Assembly: GCA_017694875.1 (NCBI GenBank)
Contig: JADIMG010000036.1
Span: 1-47,939, forward strand
DNA: 47,939 bases
Source: Candidatus Gallipaludibacter merdavium
GTDB lineage: Bacteria; Bacteroidota; Bacteroidia; Bacteroidales; Paludibacteraceae
Direction of reading: 5' to 3'
A program made the translations under genes and the position numbers. Shown one piece after another: positions 1 to 8,239 of this stretch. Under the pieces are notes generated by a model, which saw nothing but the letters and a program-made list of their open reading frames with translations, searched no databases and was not told the origin of the DNA. Each line of letters opens with the position of its first letter. Position 1 is the stretch's first letter.

Positions 1-2
1 TT

Positions 3-98
3 AGAAAAGAGTTATTTGAAAAGCATGAGGAATATAGTGTAATAAAACAAGTTAGCAATTTCTTATCCATTGCCCATTCTCATGCAAGTTCTTCTTAA
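3..98 (+). CDS. possible C-terminal end of a protein cut by the window edge
   Basis: An open frame enters from the left edge and stops at TAA 96-98, giving 31 residues that begin RKELFEKHEEYSV and end in HSHASSS. No family is recognisable from so short a piece. The charged start followed by a short hydrophobic stretch is protein-like, but an open frame of this length can occur by chance. What lies upstream is outside the window. Confidence 0.25.
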   Translation, partial: RKELFEKHEEYSVIKQVSNFLSIAHSHASSS

Positions 99-181
99 TG
101 GTTTGATACTCAAAGAATCTTAATCAAACTACATCAAATATAAAAAAAGGCGAGAGATGTAACAAATCTGGAAGAAAACTA

Positions 182-327
182 TTGTTGTAAAATGAAAGTT
201 GCGTCAAGCTCGCTTGTAAGCAAAATTTATTTTACAACAAAAATGGTTCAAAGAAACATCCCATAGCGCAGCTATGGTTTCTTCCAAATGCAGTACATCC
301 GAACCATCCTATCTTATGAATAGATAG
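182..327. repeat. cluster of inverted repeats in the gene-free region before pyrB
   Basis: Bases 99-396 hold no gene. Three nested or adjacent inverted repeats are visible: TTGTTGTAAAAT at 182-193 with its exact complement at 229-240; ATGGTTC at 242-248 with GAACCAT at 301-307, enclosing a perfect stem CCATAGC/GCTATGG at 260-266 and 270-276; and CTATCT/AGATAG at 309-314 and 322-327. None is followed by a T-run, so they are not ordinary terminators. They could be a small non-autonomous repeat element or the 3' end of the upstream transcript. Confidence 0.5.
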
Positions 328-396
328 ACAAAGCCCCCTTCCCCCTCACCTTATTCAAATTTTTCTTCAAATCCACATTATTCTCACAAAAGTCTA

Positions 397-426
397 TTGT
401 ACATACCAAAAAAAGGGTTACCTTTG
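397..426 (+). promoter_or_regulatory. promoter of the pyrBI operon
   Basis: TTG at 397-399 and TACCTTTG at 419-426 are separated by 19 bases, matching the Bacteroidota -33/-7 consensus. Transcription would start near 432, leaving a leader of about 115 bases before pyrB. Confidence 0.65.
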
Positions 427-435
427 CCACTACGT

Positions 436-510
436 ATGAAGATGATGTCACGACATATAATATCCACATTTTCAAGGGAACAGAAAAAGTTGAGTTTGAG
501 CCAGTGCTGA
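436..510 (+). CDS. possible 24-residue leader peptide of the pyrBI operon
   Basis: An ATG at 436, only a few bases after the predicted transcription start, opens a 24-codon frame beginning MKMMSRHIISTF. Its stop codon TGA at 508-510 lies just after the left arm of the terminator hairpin at 500-526. This is the geometry of an attenuation leader peptide such as pyrL of enteric bacteria: a ribosome finishing the frame would cover the left arm and let transcription continue. The frame could be chance; nothing in the peptide itself is diagnostic. Confidence 0.3.
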   Translation: MKMMSRHIISTFSREQKKLSLSQC

Positions 511-532
511 TTGAGTGTGCATTGGCTTTTTT
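500..532 (+). terminator. intrinsic terminator (possible attenuator) just before pyrB
   Basis: GCCAGTGC at 500-507 pairs with GCATTGGC at 519-526 (8 bp with one G-U), followed directly by six T at 527-532. It lies between the promoter at 397-426 and the pyrB start codon at 548, so it must be read through for pyrB expression. That makes an attenuator more likely than a simple end of transcription. Confidence 0.6.
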
Positions 533-547
533 ATAAATAATAGGTAT

Positions 548-1459
548 ATGAAAAGTAACAGTTTGGTGTCAATTTCCGATTACGGAAAAGAAGAGATTCT
601 GGAGATTCTGGACCTGGCCGCAAAATTTGAAGCCAACCCGAATCAGAAAATTTTGGATGGTAAAATAGTTGCAACGCTGTTTTTTGAGCCGTCAACCCGC
701 ACGCGTCTCAGCTTTGAAACGGCGGCTAACCGTTTGGGGGCACGCGTCATCGGTTTTTCCGATGCGGCTACCAGCAGTTCATCTAAAGGGGAAACCCTCA
801 ACGATACCATCAAAATCGTAAGCAATTATGCCGACGTCATCGTTATGAGGCACTTCATTGAGGGGGCTGCCAGATATGCATCTGAAATCACCCAGACACC
901 GATTGTCAATGCGGGAGACGGAGCCAACCAACACCCCTCGCAAACCTTGCTCGACCTATATTCCATTCGCAAGACACAAGGAAGACTGGACAACCTGAAC
1001 ATCTACATGGTGGGCGACCTGAAATACGGACGCACGGTACACTCTCTCATCCACGCCATGTACCACTTCAACCCGACGTTCCATTTCATCGCGCCCGACG
1101 AACTGAAAATGCCGGAAGAATACAAACAGTTCTGCCGTCAACATAACATCAAATATACGGAAAGTACTGAACTGGAAGGACATTTCGATGATGCGGACAT
1201 CCTGTATATGACCCGTGTACAAAGGGAACGCTTCCAGGATTTGATGGAATATGAACGCGTAAAGGATGTCTATTGCCTGCGCAATTCCATGCTCGACAAT
1301 ACCAAACCGAATTTGCGCATATTGCACCCGCTCCCACGTGTCAACGAAATCGACATGGATGTGGACAGCAACGAAAAGGCTTACTATTTCCAACAGGCAC
1401 AAAACGGCCTCTATGTGCGCCAGGCCATCTTAACCAAAGTATTAGGTTTGAATTTATAA
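548..1459 (+). CDS. pyrB: aspartate carbamoyltransferase, catalytic chain
   Basis: This cytoplasmic enzyme joins carbamoyl phosphate and L-aspartate to give N-carbamoylaspartate, the first committed step of pyrimidine synthesis. The 303-residue product is full length. It carries the carbamoyl-phosphate loop STRTRLSFE near residue 45, [12 protein letters not shown] near residue 130, and [10 protein letters not shown] near residue 260, all diagnostic of the family. The ATG at 548 is chosen because [12 protein letters not shown] aligns with the normal N-terminus; an in-frame ATG at 515 lies inside the terminator hairpin. pyrI begins 11 bases downstream, so the two chains of the holoenzyme are co-transcribed, probably under control of the leader at 436-532. 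Confidence 0.97.
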   Translation: MKSNSLVSISDYGKEEILEILDLAAKFEANPNQKILDGKIVATLFFEPSTRTRLSFETAANRLGARVIGFSDAATSSSSKGETLNDTIKIVSNYADVIVMRHFIEGAARYASEITQTPIVNAGDGANQHPSQTLLDLYSIRKTQGRLDNLNIYMVGDLKYGRTVHSLIHAMYHFNPTFHFIAPDELKMPEEYKQFCRQHNIKYTESTELEGHFDDADILYMTRVQRERFQDLMEYERVKDVYCLRNSMLDNTKPNLRILHPLPRVNEIDMDVDSNEKAYYFQQAQNGLYVRQAILTKVLGLNL

Positions 1460-1470
1460 GAAGCGTTATT

Positions 1471-1926
1471 ATGGAAAAAGAAATGAAAGTAGCGGCATTG
1501 TGCAACGGCACAGTAATTGACCATATACCCGCAGAACAGTTATTTACAGTAGTGGAGATTCTCGACCTGAAACATTGCAGCGGACAAATCACCATCGGCA
1601 ACAATCTGGACAGCCAGAAAATGGGCAGCAAAGGCATCATCAAGATTTCCGACCGCTTCCTCGACGAAAGCGAAGCCAACAAAATCGCATTGATTGCCCC
1701 ACATGCTAAAATAAATATCATCCGCAACTATGAAGTCGTGGAAAAACGCAATATCACTCTGCCGGAAGAAATCAACGGAATTGTACATTGCCCCAACCCC
1801 AAGTGCATTACCAACAACCAACCGGTGACCACACGCTTCCATGTCATAACATACAAGGACGGCATACGCCTACGCTGCCATTACTGTGAAAAGGAAGTGG
1901 AACAAAACAACATTAAAATCAACTGA
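1471..1926 (+). CDS. pyrI: aspartate carbamoyltransferase, regulatory chain
   Basis: The 151-residue product is the regulatory chain that binds CTP/ATP and pairs with PyrB trimers to form the allosteric holoenzyme. The N-terminal nucleotide-binding half includes the VAALCNGTVIDHIPA region. The C-terminal half has the four zinc-binding cysteines as CPNPKC near residues 109-114 and CHYC near residues 137-140. The start at 1471 is preferred over an upstream in-frame extension that would overlap pyrB. The next gene starts 2 bases after the stop, so translation is probably coupled. Confidence 0.96.
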   Translation: MEKEMKVAALCNGTVIDHIPAEQLFTVVEILDLKHCSGQITIGNNLDSQKMGSKGIIKISDRFLDESEANKIALIAPHAKINIIRNYEVVEKRNITLPEEINGIVHCPNPKCITNNQPVTTRFHVITYKDGIRLRCHYCEKEVEQNNIKIN

Positions 1927-1928
1927 TT

Positions 1929-2495
1929 ATGAAGCAAAACTGGAGACCGGGCACCATGATTTATCCGCTTCCCGCTGTAATGGTATCATGCGGCGAAACG
2001 GAAAGCGAATACAATATTCTCACCGTGGCATGGGTGGGAACCATTTGCAGCGACCCGGCCATGTGCTATATATCAATACGTCCGGAACGACATTCCTACC
2101 CTATCATCAAACGTACGGGAGAGTTTGTTATCAACCTTACCACAGAGGCACTGGCCAAAGCAACCGACTGGTGTGGAGTGAAAAGTGGAAAAGACTGCAA
2201 CAAATTTGCCGAAATGGGACTGACGGCAGGAAAAGCAAGCGTTGTCAAAGCACCCATCATCGTCGAATCACCAGTCAATATCGAATGCAAGGTGAAACAA
2301 ATCATTCCCCTTGGCTCACACGACATGTTCATTGCCGAAGTGGCCAATGTGCAAGCCGACGAGCAATACATCAACCCCGAAACGGGTGCATTTGAACTGG
2401 ACAAAGCCCACCTGATGGCCTATGTACACGGACACTATTACAAACTGGGCGACCAGATAGGCAGATTCGGATGGAGTGTCAGAAAAAAGAAATAA
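1929..2495 (+). CDS. flavin reductase-like (flavoredoxin family) protein
   Basis: The 188-residue product resembles the flavin-reductase-like FMN-binding split-barrel family often annotated as flavoredoxin. Visible family features are the N-terminal proline-rich entry (PLPAVMVSCG), the strand ILTVAWVGTICSDPAMCYISI, and EFVINLTTEALA near residue 62. Such proteins bind FMN and carry electrons or reduce flavin, but the partner here is unknown. It follows pyrI by 2 bases and precedes glyA by 46, so it belongs to the pyr transcript without an obvious role in pyrimidine synthesis. No signal peptide; cytoplasmic. Confidence 0.8.
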   Translation: MKQNWRPGTMIYPLPAVMVSCGETESEYNILTVAWVGTICSDPAMCYISIRPERHSYPIIKRTGEFVINLTTEALAKATDWCGVKSGKDCNKFAEMGLTAGKASVVKAPIIVESPVNIECKVKQIIPLGSHDMFIAEVANVQADEQYINPETGAFELDKAHLMAYVHGHYYKLGDQIGRFGWSVRKKK

Positions 2496-2541
2496 CTTAA
2501 TCTAATTAACCATACAAAAACTTTTTATTATCAGTACAGTT

Positions 2542-3822
2542 ATGACAAGAGACAATCAGATCTTTGAAATTATCAGACGTGAAAAAGAACGTCAGATGAA
2601 AGGTATCGAGTTAATCGCCTCTGAAAACTTTGTAAGTGATCAAGTGATGGAAGCCATGGGCTCCGTTCTTACCAACAAATACGCTGAAGGCTACCCTGGA
2701 AAACGTTACTACGGTGGCTGCGAGGTAGTGGACGAATCGGAAAACCTGGCTATTGCTCGTCTGAAAGAAATATATGGTGCCGCATGGGCAAATGTTCAAC
2801 CACACTCAGGTGCACAAGCCAATATGGCTGTGTTTATGGCTTGTCTGAAGGCCGGCGACAAATTCCTGGGTCTTAACCTCTCCCATGGTGGACACTTGTC
2901 ACACGGTTCACCCGTCAATTTCTCCGGTATCATGTTCCACGCATTGGAATACAATGTAAAGGAAGACACGGGAAGAGTGGACTACGATCAATTGGAAGAA
3001 GTGGCTTTGCGCGAACATCCGAAACTCATCATTGCCGGTGCTTCTGCCTACAGCCGTGAATGGGACTATGCACGCATCCGTGCCGTTGCCGACAAAATCG
3101 GAGCTATCTTTATGGTCGATATGGCTCACCCTGCCGGTCTTATCGCTGCCGGTTTGCTGGACAATCCGGTAAAATACGCCCATATCGTTACTTCTACCAC
3201 ACACAAAACATTAAGAGGACCGCGTGGTGGTGTCATCATGATGGGCGAAGACTTCCCTAACCCATGGGGCAAAACAACTCCTAAGGGTGAAATCAAGATG
3301 ATGTCGGCTATCCTCGATTCTGCCGTATTCCCAGGTGTACAAGGCGGACCGCTTGAACATGTCATTGCAGCCAAAGCAGTTGCATTCGGTGAAGCCCTCC
3401 AACCGGAATACAAACTCTACCAACAACAGGTAAAAGCCAATGCTGCCGTTATGGCTCAGGCTTTTGTGGACAAAGGATACAAAATCATTTCCGGCGGTAC
3501 TGACAACCACTGTATGTTGGTTGACCTCCGCACCAAATTCCCTGATTTGACAGGTAAAGCTGCCGAAAAGGCTTTGGTGGCTGCCGATATCACAACCAAC
3601 AAGAACATGGTGCCGTTTGACTCTCGTTCTCCGTTCCAAACCTCCGGCTTGCGTTTCGGTACACCGGCCATCACAACCCGTGGCTTGAAGGAAGATTCCA
3701 TGCCGGTCATCGTAGAATTGATTGACCGTGTATTGACTTCACCTGACAACGACCAGGTAATCACTGCCGTTCGTTCCGAAGTCAATAAAATGATGAAACA
3801 ATATCCACTTTTTGCTTGGTAA
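2542..3822 (+). CDS. glyA: serine hydroxymethyltransferase
   Basis: This PLP enzyme interconverts serine and glycine while loading tetrahydrofolate with a one-carbon unit, linking the locus to nucleotide and methionine metabolism. The 426-residue product has the usual length. IELIASENF near residue 23, [13 protein letters not shown] near residue 48, and the PLP-lysine motif [14 protein letters not shown] near residue 220 are all present. The reading frame is intact and ends in QYPLFAW. It is preceded by 46 bases without a recognisable -7 box, so it may be read from the pyr promoter. Confidence 0.97.
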   Translation: MTRDNQIFEIIRREKERQMKGIELIASENFVSDQVMEAMGSVLTNKYAEGYPGKRYYGGCEVVDESENLAIARLKEIYGAAWANVQPHSGAQANMAVFMACLKAGDKFLGLNLSHGGHLSHGSPVNFSGIMFHALEYNVKEDTGRVDYDQLEEVALREHPKLIIAGASAYSREWDYARIRAVADKIGAIFMVDMAHPAGLIAAGLLDNPVKYAHIVTSTTHKTLRGPRGGVIMMGEDFPNPWGKTTPKGEIKMMSAILDSAVFPGVQGGPLEHVIAAKAVAFGEALQPEYKLYQQQVKANAAVMAQAFVDKGYKIISGGTDNHCMLVDLRTKFPDLTGKAAEKALVAADITTNKNMVPFDSRSPFQTSGLRFGTPAITTRGLKEDSMPVIVELIDRVLTSPDNDQVITAVRSEVNKMMKQYPLFAW

Positions 3823-3844
3823 TAACAACCTGACAGATACAGAA

Positions 3845-3873
3845 ACAAAGGGTGGTCAAAAGCCGCCCTTTGT
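3845..3873 (+). terminator. hairpin downstream of glyA
   Basis: ACAAAGGGTGGT at 3845-3856 pairs with GCCGCCCTTTGT at 3862-3873 with one mismatch. A T-run is lacking, so termination would be weak. Confidence 0.45.
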
Positions 3874-3905
3874 CATCCTGAAACAGTTGGGCATTCTACC
3901 ATCTT

Positions 3906-3913
3906 TATATTTG
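3906..3913 (+). promoter_or_regulatory. -7 box before the radical SAM gene
   Basis: TATATTTG matches TAnnTTTG. The best upstream TTG (3887-3889) is only 16 bases away, shorter than usual. Transcription would begin nearly at the ATG at 3923, implying a very short or absent leader. Confidence 0.45.
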
Positions 3914-3922
3914 TAGTTCATT

Positions 3923-4687
3923 ATGTTATTCTCTGAAATTGTATATGGACCCATACACAGCCGCAGGCTGGGATGTTCCTTAGGCATTAACCTGATGCCG
4001 CTCAACGGAAAAATCTGCTCGTTCAACTGTGTCTATTGCGAATGCGGTTTCAACACGCAAGGTAAATACACACTGCCTAAACGGGAGGATGTGGCGCATG
4101 CACTCCAAATCAAACTGGAAGAGCTGCACAAACAAGGTATTACTCCCGATGTGTTCACTTTTTCCGGCAACGGCGAACCGACTATGCACCCTGAATTCGA
4201 GGGAATAATCGAGGATACCTGCCAGCTGCGTGACCAATATTTCCCCAGCGCAAAAATCAGCGTGTTGAGCAACTCCACACAATTGGGCAAGGACTCGGTA
4301 GTCAGAGGACTCATGAAGGCAGACAACCGTATCCTCAAGTTCGACTCGGCTTTCAATGCAACCATGAAACTGATTGACCAACCGGTCAATGAAAACTATT
4401 CGGTGGAATGGCTCACGGAACGCTTATGCTCTTTCAAAGGCGACCTGATTGTACAAACCATCTTCCTGCGTGGCGAACACGATGGCAAAACCATTGACAA
4501 CACAACTCCGCAAGAAGTGGATGCCTGGGTCAATGCATTGAAAACCATTCAACCCAAACAGGTCATGATTTATGCCATCGACAGAGCTACCCCAGTCAAG
4601 ACACTGGAAAAAATAGGCAAGGAAGAATTGGAACAAATTGCCGACAAAGCAAGAAATGCCGGCTTCACCGTATCAGTTGCCGGATAA
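3923..4687 (+). CDS. radical SAM protein (Fe-S oxidoreductase family)
   Basis: The 254-residue product carries the radical SAM cysteine motif as CSFNCVYCE near residues 32-40 (CxxxCxxC), which binds the [4Fe-4S] cluster that cleaves S-adenosylmethionine. FTFSGNGEPTMHPEF near residue 78 is the glycine-rich SAM-binding strand. The N-terminus (YGPIHSRRLGCSLGINLMP) is typical of the compact COG0731-like radical SAM proteins whose substrates are mostly unknown. The gene is followed 3 bases later by a glycosyltransferase, suggesting co-transcription, but no shared pathway is evident. Substrate cannot be inferred. Confidence 0.8.
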   Translation: MLFSEIVYGPIHSRRLGCSLGINLMPLNGKICSFNCVYCECGFNTQGKYTLPKREDVAHALQIKLEELHKQGITPDVFTFSGNGEPTMHPEFEGIIEDTCQLRDQYFPSAKISVLSNSTQLGKDSVVRGLMKADNRILKFDSAFNATMKLIDQPVNENYSVEWLTERLCSFKGDLIVQTIFLRGEHDGKTIDNTTPQEVDAWVNALKTIQPKQVMIYAIDRATPVKTLEKIGKEELEQIADKARNAGFTVSVAG

Positions 4688-4690
4688 TTT

Positions 4691-5641
4691 ATGAAAATAC
4701 TTGTTGCACCGCTCAATTGGGGATTGGGACATGCCAGCCGCTGTGTTCCGGTCATACAGACGCTGGTAGCACGCAAGCACGATGTAACAATAGCGGGAGA
4801 CGGCATGTCTCTCCGCTATTTATGTATGTACTTTCCCGAACTTCCTTACAAGGAGGCTCCGCAGCTGCATTTGCAATACAGCAAAGGCAATTCACAAATC
4901 GGCAGCATGTTCAGACAGCTCCCTACCCTTTTTCGCTTTATTCGCAAGGACCATAAATGGATAGAAGAAATAGTCCGACGGCATCATTTTGATCTTGTCA
5001 TCTCAGACAACCGTTTTGGACTCTACACGTCATTGACACGTACAGCCTACATCACACACCAAATCATGGTCAAAATGCCTCAAGGACTGACCTTTGCCGA
5101 AAAATGGGGCTACCGGCTTCACCGGTTCTTTATCGACAAATACAATTACTGTCTGATTCCCGACTATCCCGGCACGCCCAATCTGAGCGGTGATTTGTCA
5201 CACAAATACCCGCTCCCGCATAATGCACGCTTTATCGGACCACTCTCACGGTTCATGCATGCACCTTCCATTCAACCCAACTGCACCTATGACGTGGTGG
5301 CCATCATCTCCGGACTTGAACCCCACAGAACCCTACTGGAACAACAAGTCTTGCAAACATATGCCCACAAAAAGGAAAAAGTACTTGTCCTGGAAGGACG
5401 CATCGGAGAGCAACCTCACCCTACCATATCGGACAATATCCATATTGTCAGCCACATGGAAGACCACGAACTGCTGCCTTATCTGGTAGGTTGTAAAAAA
5501 ATCATCTGCCGCTCGGGCTATTCCAGCATCATGGACCTGGATGCCCTCCACCTGCTACACAAAGCCACCCTTATCGCTACACCGGGACAAACGGAACAGG
5601 AATACCTGGCACAACTGCACCAAACACAAAACTCTATATAA
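4691..5641 (+). CDS. MurG-like (GT28/GT1 fold) glycosyltransferase
   Basis: The 316-residue product starts with the glycine-rich donor-sugar loop LNWGLGHASRCVPVIQTL, typical of GT-B glycosyltransferases related to MurG. It ends with a nucleotide-sugar binding segment (CRSGYSSIMDLDAL, then TPGQTEQEYLAQL). No signal peptide is seen; such proteins act at the cytoplasmic face of the inner membrane. The chain stops about 12 residues after the TPGQTEQ motif, somewhat earlier than I would expect for the family, so the last helix may be shortened. Acceptor and sugar are unknown. A bidirectional terminator follows. Confidence 0.75.
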   Translation: MKILVAPLNWGLGHASRCVPVIQTLVARKHDVTIAGDGMSLRYLCMYFPELPYKEAPQLHLQYSKGNSQIGSMFRQLPTLFRFIRKDHKWIEEIVRRHHFDLVISDNRFGLYTSLTRTAYITHQIMVKMPQGLTFAEKWGYRLHRFFIDKYNYCLIPDYPGTPNLSGDLSHKYPLPHNARFIGPLSRFMHAPSIQPNCTYDVVAIISGLEPHRTLLEQQVLQTYAHKKEKVLVLEGRIGEQPHPTISDNIHIVSHMEDHELLPYLVGCKKIICRSGYSSIMDLDALHLLHKATLIATPGQTEQEYLAQLHQTQNSI

Positions 5642-5662
5642 GCATAGCCCCATGAGATACAG

Positions 5663-5705
5663 AAAGGGCTGCATCCCATGTCATCATTTGGAAACAGCCC
5701 CTTTT
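5663..5705. terminator. bidirectional terminator between convergent genes
   Basis: AAAGGGCTG at 5663-5671 pairs with CAGCCCCTTTT at 5695-5705, with T-rich ends in both directions. It serves the glycosyltransferase from the left and asparaginase from the right. Confidence 0.65.
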
Positions 5706-5732
5706 AGATATGTCAAAAATTAAGGTATCAAA

Positions 5733-6770
5733 TTATTCGATGGTCATCTCCCCACAAATATTCGTACTGAGAAGTTCTTTGACCTTGTCCACATTGTCGC
5801 CATATTCACCCAGCAAATACATCAGCTTGGTCACAATTGCCTCTATTGTAATGTCATAGCCACTTATAACCCCTGCACTCAGCAGATTCAGACTGGTTTC
5901 ATAGCGACCCATTTCAACAGAACCGCTACTGCACTGGGTCTTATTGACAATGATGATTCCGCGCTCTGTGGCACTCTTCAGTGCTTTATAGAACCATATC
6001 CTACGGGGAGCATTGCCGGAACCGAACGTTTCAAGCACCACAGCCCGCAAATTAGGTATATTCAGAATCGAGTTGACCGTATGTTCCGTAATGCCGGGAA
6101 AGAGTTTCAAGATAGCCACATTCTGGTCCACTACCGTATGCAACTTCAAAGGCTTGTCTTCCTCCGGATAATGGATGGCTGAAGGGAAGAACTTAATGTG
6201 TACTCCCGCCTTGGCCAAAGGAGGATAATTATAGGAAGCAAATGCACTGAAATGTTCCGTATTCTTTTTGGTCGTACGATTGCCTCTAAAGAGTGTATCC
6301 TCAAAAAATACACACACCTCCGGCACACGCGGTTTCCCATTATATTCCGCTACGGCAATTTCAATGGCCGTCAAAAGGTTTTCTTTTGCATCTGAACGCA
6401 TCATGCCGACCGGCAACTGGGAACCAGTAAATATCACAGGCTTGCTCAAATTGTCCAACATGAAACTCAATGCTGAAGCGGAGAACGACATAGTATCAGT
6501 GCCATGCAACACGACGAAACCATCATAATTGTTGTAGTTGTCATAAATGGTCTGTGCCAATTTGCACCAAAACGGTGGGTGAACATCTGACGAATCGATA
6601 AACGGATCGAAAGGATAGCAATCTACTCTTATACCTGTCGTTCTGATTTCGGGCATATATTCCTGCAAGCGCTGAAAATCGATAGGCCGCAATGCACCCG
6701 TTTCCGGGTCTTCAGCCATACTGATTGTCCCTCCAGTAAAAATGAGTAATACTGCGTTAAGTTTTCCCAC
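5733..6770 (-). CDS. ansA: type I (cytoplasmic) L-asparaginase
   Basis: Hydrolyses L-asparagine to aspartate and ammonia. The 345-residue product has the first catalytic threonine in LIFTGGTISM near residue 14, the second Thr-Asp pair in VLHGTDTMSF near residue 90, and the lysine in RSDAKENLL near residue 125. There is no signal peptide, which fits the low-affinity cytoplasmic type I enzyme. An in-frame ATG at the expected N-terminus (MGKLNAVLLIF) fixes the start. A good promoter overlaps the end of the upstream gluQ, so the gene can be expressed independently. Confidence 0.93.
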   Translation of the reverse strand: MGKLNAVLLIFTGGTISMAEDPETGALRPIDFQRLQEYMPEIRTTGIRVDCYPFDPFIDSSDVHPPFWCKLAQTIYDNYNNYDGFVVLHGTDTMSFSASALSFMLDNLSKPVIFTGSQLPVGMMRSDAKENLLTAIEIAVAEYNGKPRVPEVCVFFEDTLFRGNRTTKKNTEHFSAFASYNYPPLAKAGVHIKFFPSAIHYPEEDKPLKLHTVVDQNVAILKLFPGITEHTVNSILNIPNLRAVVLETFGSGNAPRRIWFYKALKSATERGIIIVNKTQCSSGSVEMGRYETSLNLLSAGVISGYDITIEAIVTKLMYLLGEYGDNVDKVKELLSTNICGEMTIE

Positions 6771-6856
6771 GGCACACTATTTTTTAAGAGTTAAAGAAAT
6801 AAAAAACGGAAGTATACTATAAAAGCGTTCCCCCCCTTATAGACATCTTCCGAGTG

Positions 6857-6887
6857 CAAAGATAATATTTTTCTAAAACTTTGCAAA
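6857..6887 (-). promoter_or_regulatory. promoter of asparaginase gene
   Basis: Read on the minus strand, TTTG (6884-6887), 19 bases, then TATCTTTG (6857-6864). The -33 box lies inside the last codons of gluQ. The leader to the ATG is about 80 bases long. Confidence 0.75.
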
Positions 6888-7838
6888 GGAATAGGCATTT
6901 ATATCATGCTTTACAAGCTTTGACCACGAAAATTCCTTTAATAACTCTGATGCCGTCACCTCTTCCTGTCGGTCAATAATGCCACACACAGCTCCTATCA
7001 ATCCCAATAACTGTTCTGGCTTTGTATACAGTTTTTTTAATTCTCCCATATCCATACTCTTGTCGCGTTTGCATAAACGTAACCCTTCGGATGACATCAA
7101 CAAAGGGACATGATAAAACATTGGTACAGAGGAATTAAAAAGCTCATATAGATAAATCTGCTGCGGAGTGGAAGACAGCAAATCGCGCCCTCTGACCACT
7201 TGATTGATATGCATCAGCATATCATCCACCACTACTGCCAGTTGGTAGGCAAACACCCCATCTGCCCGACGAACAATGAAATCGCCGCATGTTTGCGCCA
7301 GATTGGTACGACATGGTCCGTAATGCCCATCTTCAAAAGTAACCGTTTCGCTTGGTACCTTCAAACGATAGGAGGGTTGCTTGACAAGCGATTTCCCATG
7401 ACGTTCTTCATCCGTAAGATTCCGGCACGTTCCGGGATATGCCAAGGTAGGCTCGCCCAAATGAGGAGCCTGTGTTGCGGCCAATATGTCCGCGCGCGTA
7501 CAATAACAAGGATAGACGGTCTGCTGTTGCTGGAGTTGTCGGAAATAATAGTCATATATTTCCTTCCGTTGACTTTGATAATAAGGACTATAAGGTCCAC
7601 CGGAACTTCCACCTTCATCCCATTCCAGACCCAGCCACTTCAAATCCTGTTCGATTTGCTCCGCATATTCCATACGGCTGCGCTGCGGGTCCAGATCCTC
7701 AATGCGGAGAATCCATTCCCCACCCTCATTTTTAGCTGCCAGCCACGAAAGAAGTGCACAATACACATTGCCCAAGTGCATTCTCCCCGTCGGCGATGGG
7801 GCAAACCGCCCTCTAATATGTCGTTCTTTCCTTTCCAC
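6873..7838 (-). CDS. gluQ: glutamyl-Q tRNA(Asp) synthetase
   Basis: A truncated glutamyl-tRNA synthetase paralogue that attaches glutamate to the queuosine base of tRNA-Asp. It has the class I signature FAPSPTGRMHLGN near the N-terminus, the KMSKS-equivalent LCKRDKS, and paired cysteines (CYCTRAD and YPGTCR) that form the family's zinc site. It lacks the anticodon-binding domain, as expected; the real gltX is at 12689. The frame has no ATG at the right place. GTG at 7838 is chosen because it gives MERKERHIRGRFAPSP and lies about 5 bases after the promoter -7 box, implying a leaderless mRNA. At 321 residues it is slightly long for the family. Confidence 0.85.
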   Translation of the reverse strand: MERKERHIRGRFAPSPTGRMHLGNVYCALLSWLAAKNEGGEWILRIEDLDPQRSRMEYAEQIEQDLKWLGLEWDEGGSSGGPYSPYYQSQRKEIYDYYFRQLQQQQTVYPCYCTRADILAATQAPHLGEPTLAYPGTCRNLTDEERHGKSLVKQPSYRLKVPSETVTFEDGHYGPCRTNLAQTCGDFIVRRADGVFAYQLAVVVDDMLMHINQVVRGRDLLSSTPQQIYLYELFNSSVPMFYHVPLLMSSEGLRLCKRDKSMDMGELKKLYTKPEQLLGLIGAVCGIIDRQEEVTASELLKEFSWSKLVKHDINAYSFAKF

Positions 7839-7842
7839 CTGG

Positions 7843-7874
7843 CAAAGATAGTGCAAGGTGAGTGCAGAGGCAAA
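7843..7874 (-). promoter_or_regulatory. proximal promoter of gluQ
   Basis: Minus strand TTTG (7871-7874), 20 bases, TATCTTTG (7843-7850). The interior CACCTTGCACTATCTTTGC is the same as in the promoter at 8240-8270 and closely resembles the 84-bp repeats upstream. Confidence 0.8.
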
Positions 7875-7958
7875 TTTGGTGCAAGCCGAATCCAACACCA
7901 AGCTTGCTTGAGTTTTGGTGAGGCGCCGCCCAAATTCAGTTACTAAATGGAAAACGAT

Positions 7959-8187
7959 GTTTTACAATTTGACTATACCGAACCGCAGCCTATCTTATTC
8001 AAAGATAACGCAAGGTGAGAGGAGTGACAAATGCAAAACAAAGTTTTGTAATTTGACTATGCCGAACCGCAGCCTATCTTATTCAAAGACAACGCAAGGT
8101 GAGAGGAGTGACAAATGCAAAACAAAGTTTTGTAATTTGGCAATCCCGAACCGCAGACTATCTTATATAAAGATTTTTCCCCACAAC
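7959..8187. repeat. three tandem copies of an 84-bp repeat
   Basis: Copies begin at 7959, 8043 and 8127 (third incomplete, ending near 8187). The word AACCGCAG recurs at 7981, 8065 and 8149, exactly 84 bases apart. Copies 1 and 2 differ at only a few positions; copy 3 is degenerate. Because 84 is a multiple of 3, an accidental 107-codon frame runs through on the plus strand. Each unit contains a segment resembling the gluQ promoter, so the array probably arose by duplication of promoter DNA. Confidence 0.9.
8000..8031 (-). promoter_or_regulatory. second, repeat-borne promoter pointing to gluQ
   Basis: Repeat copy 1 carries minus-strand TTTG (8028-8031), 20 bases, TATCTTTG (8000-8007). In copy 2 the -7 box is changed to TGTCTTTG (8084-8091), and in copy 3 it is lost. 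Confidence 0.55.
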
Positions 8188-8239
8188 ACCATTCCATTGA
8201 ACAAATCACACAAACAAATTCCGGCCGATTGCCCCTAAT

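Noticed and set aside
515-547. Longer pyrB start at 515
   Set aside because: It begins inside the terminator hairpin and adds 11 residues not seen in the family; ATG 548 fits.
1273-1470. Longer pyrI start at 1273
   Set aside because: It would overlap pyrB by almost 190 bases and add 66 residues without similarity to the family.
3845-3873. Strong terminator separating glyA from the radical SAM gene
   Set aside because: The hairpin is good but no T-run follows, so it is listed only as a weak terminator.
7959-8187. Possible CRISPR array
   Set aside because: The repeats are 84 bp, contiguous without spacers, and no cas gene is near.
7915-8238. 107-codon open frame on the plus strand running through the 84-bp repeats
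   Set aside because: The frame stays open only because the repeat unit is 84 bases (a multiple of 3). It has no family features, and the repeats resemble promoter DNA pointing the other way.
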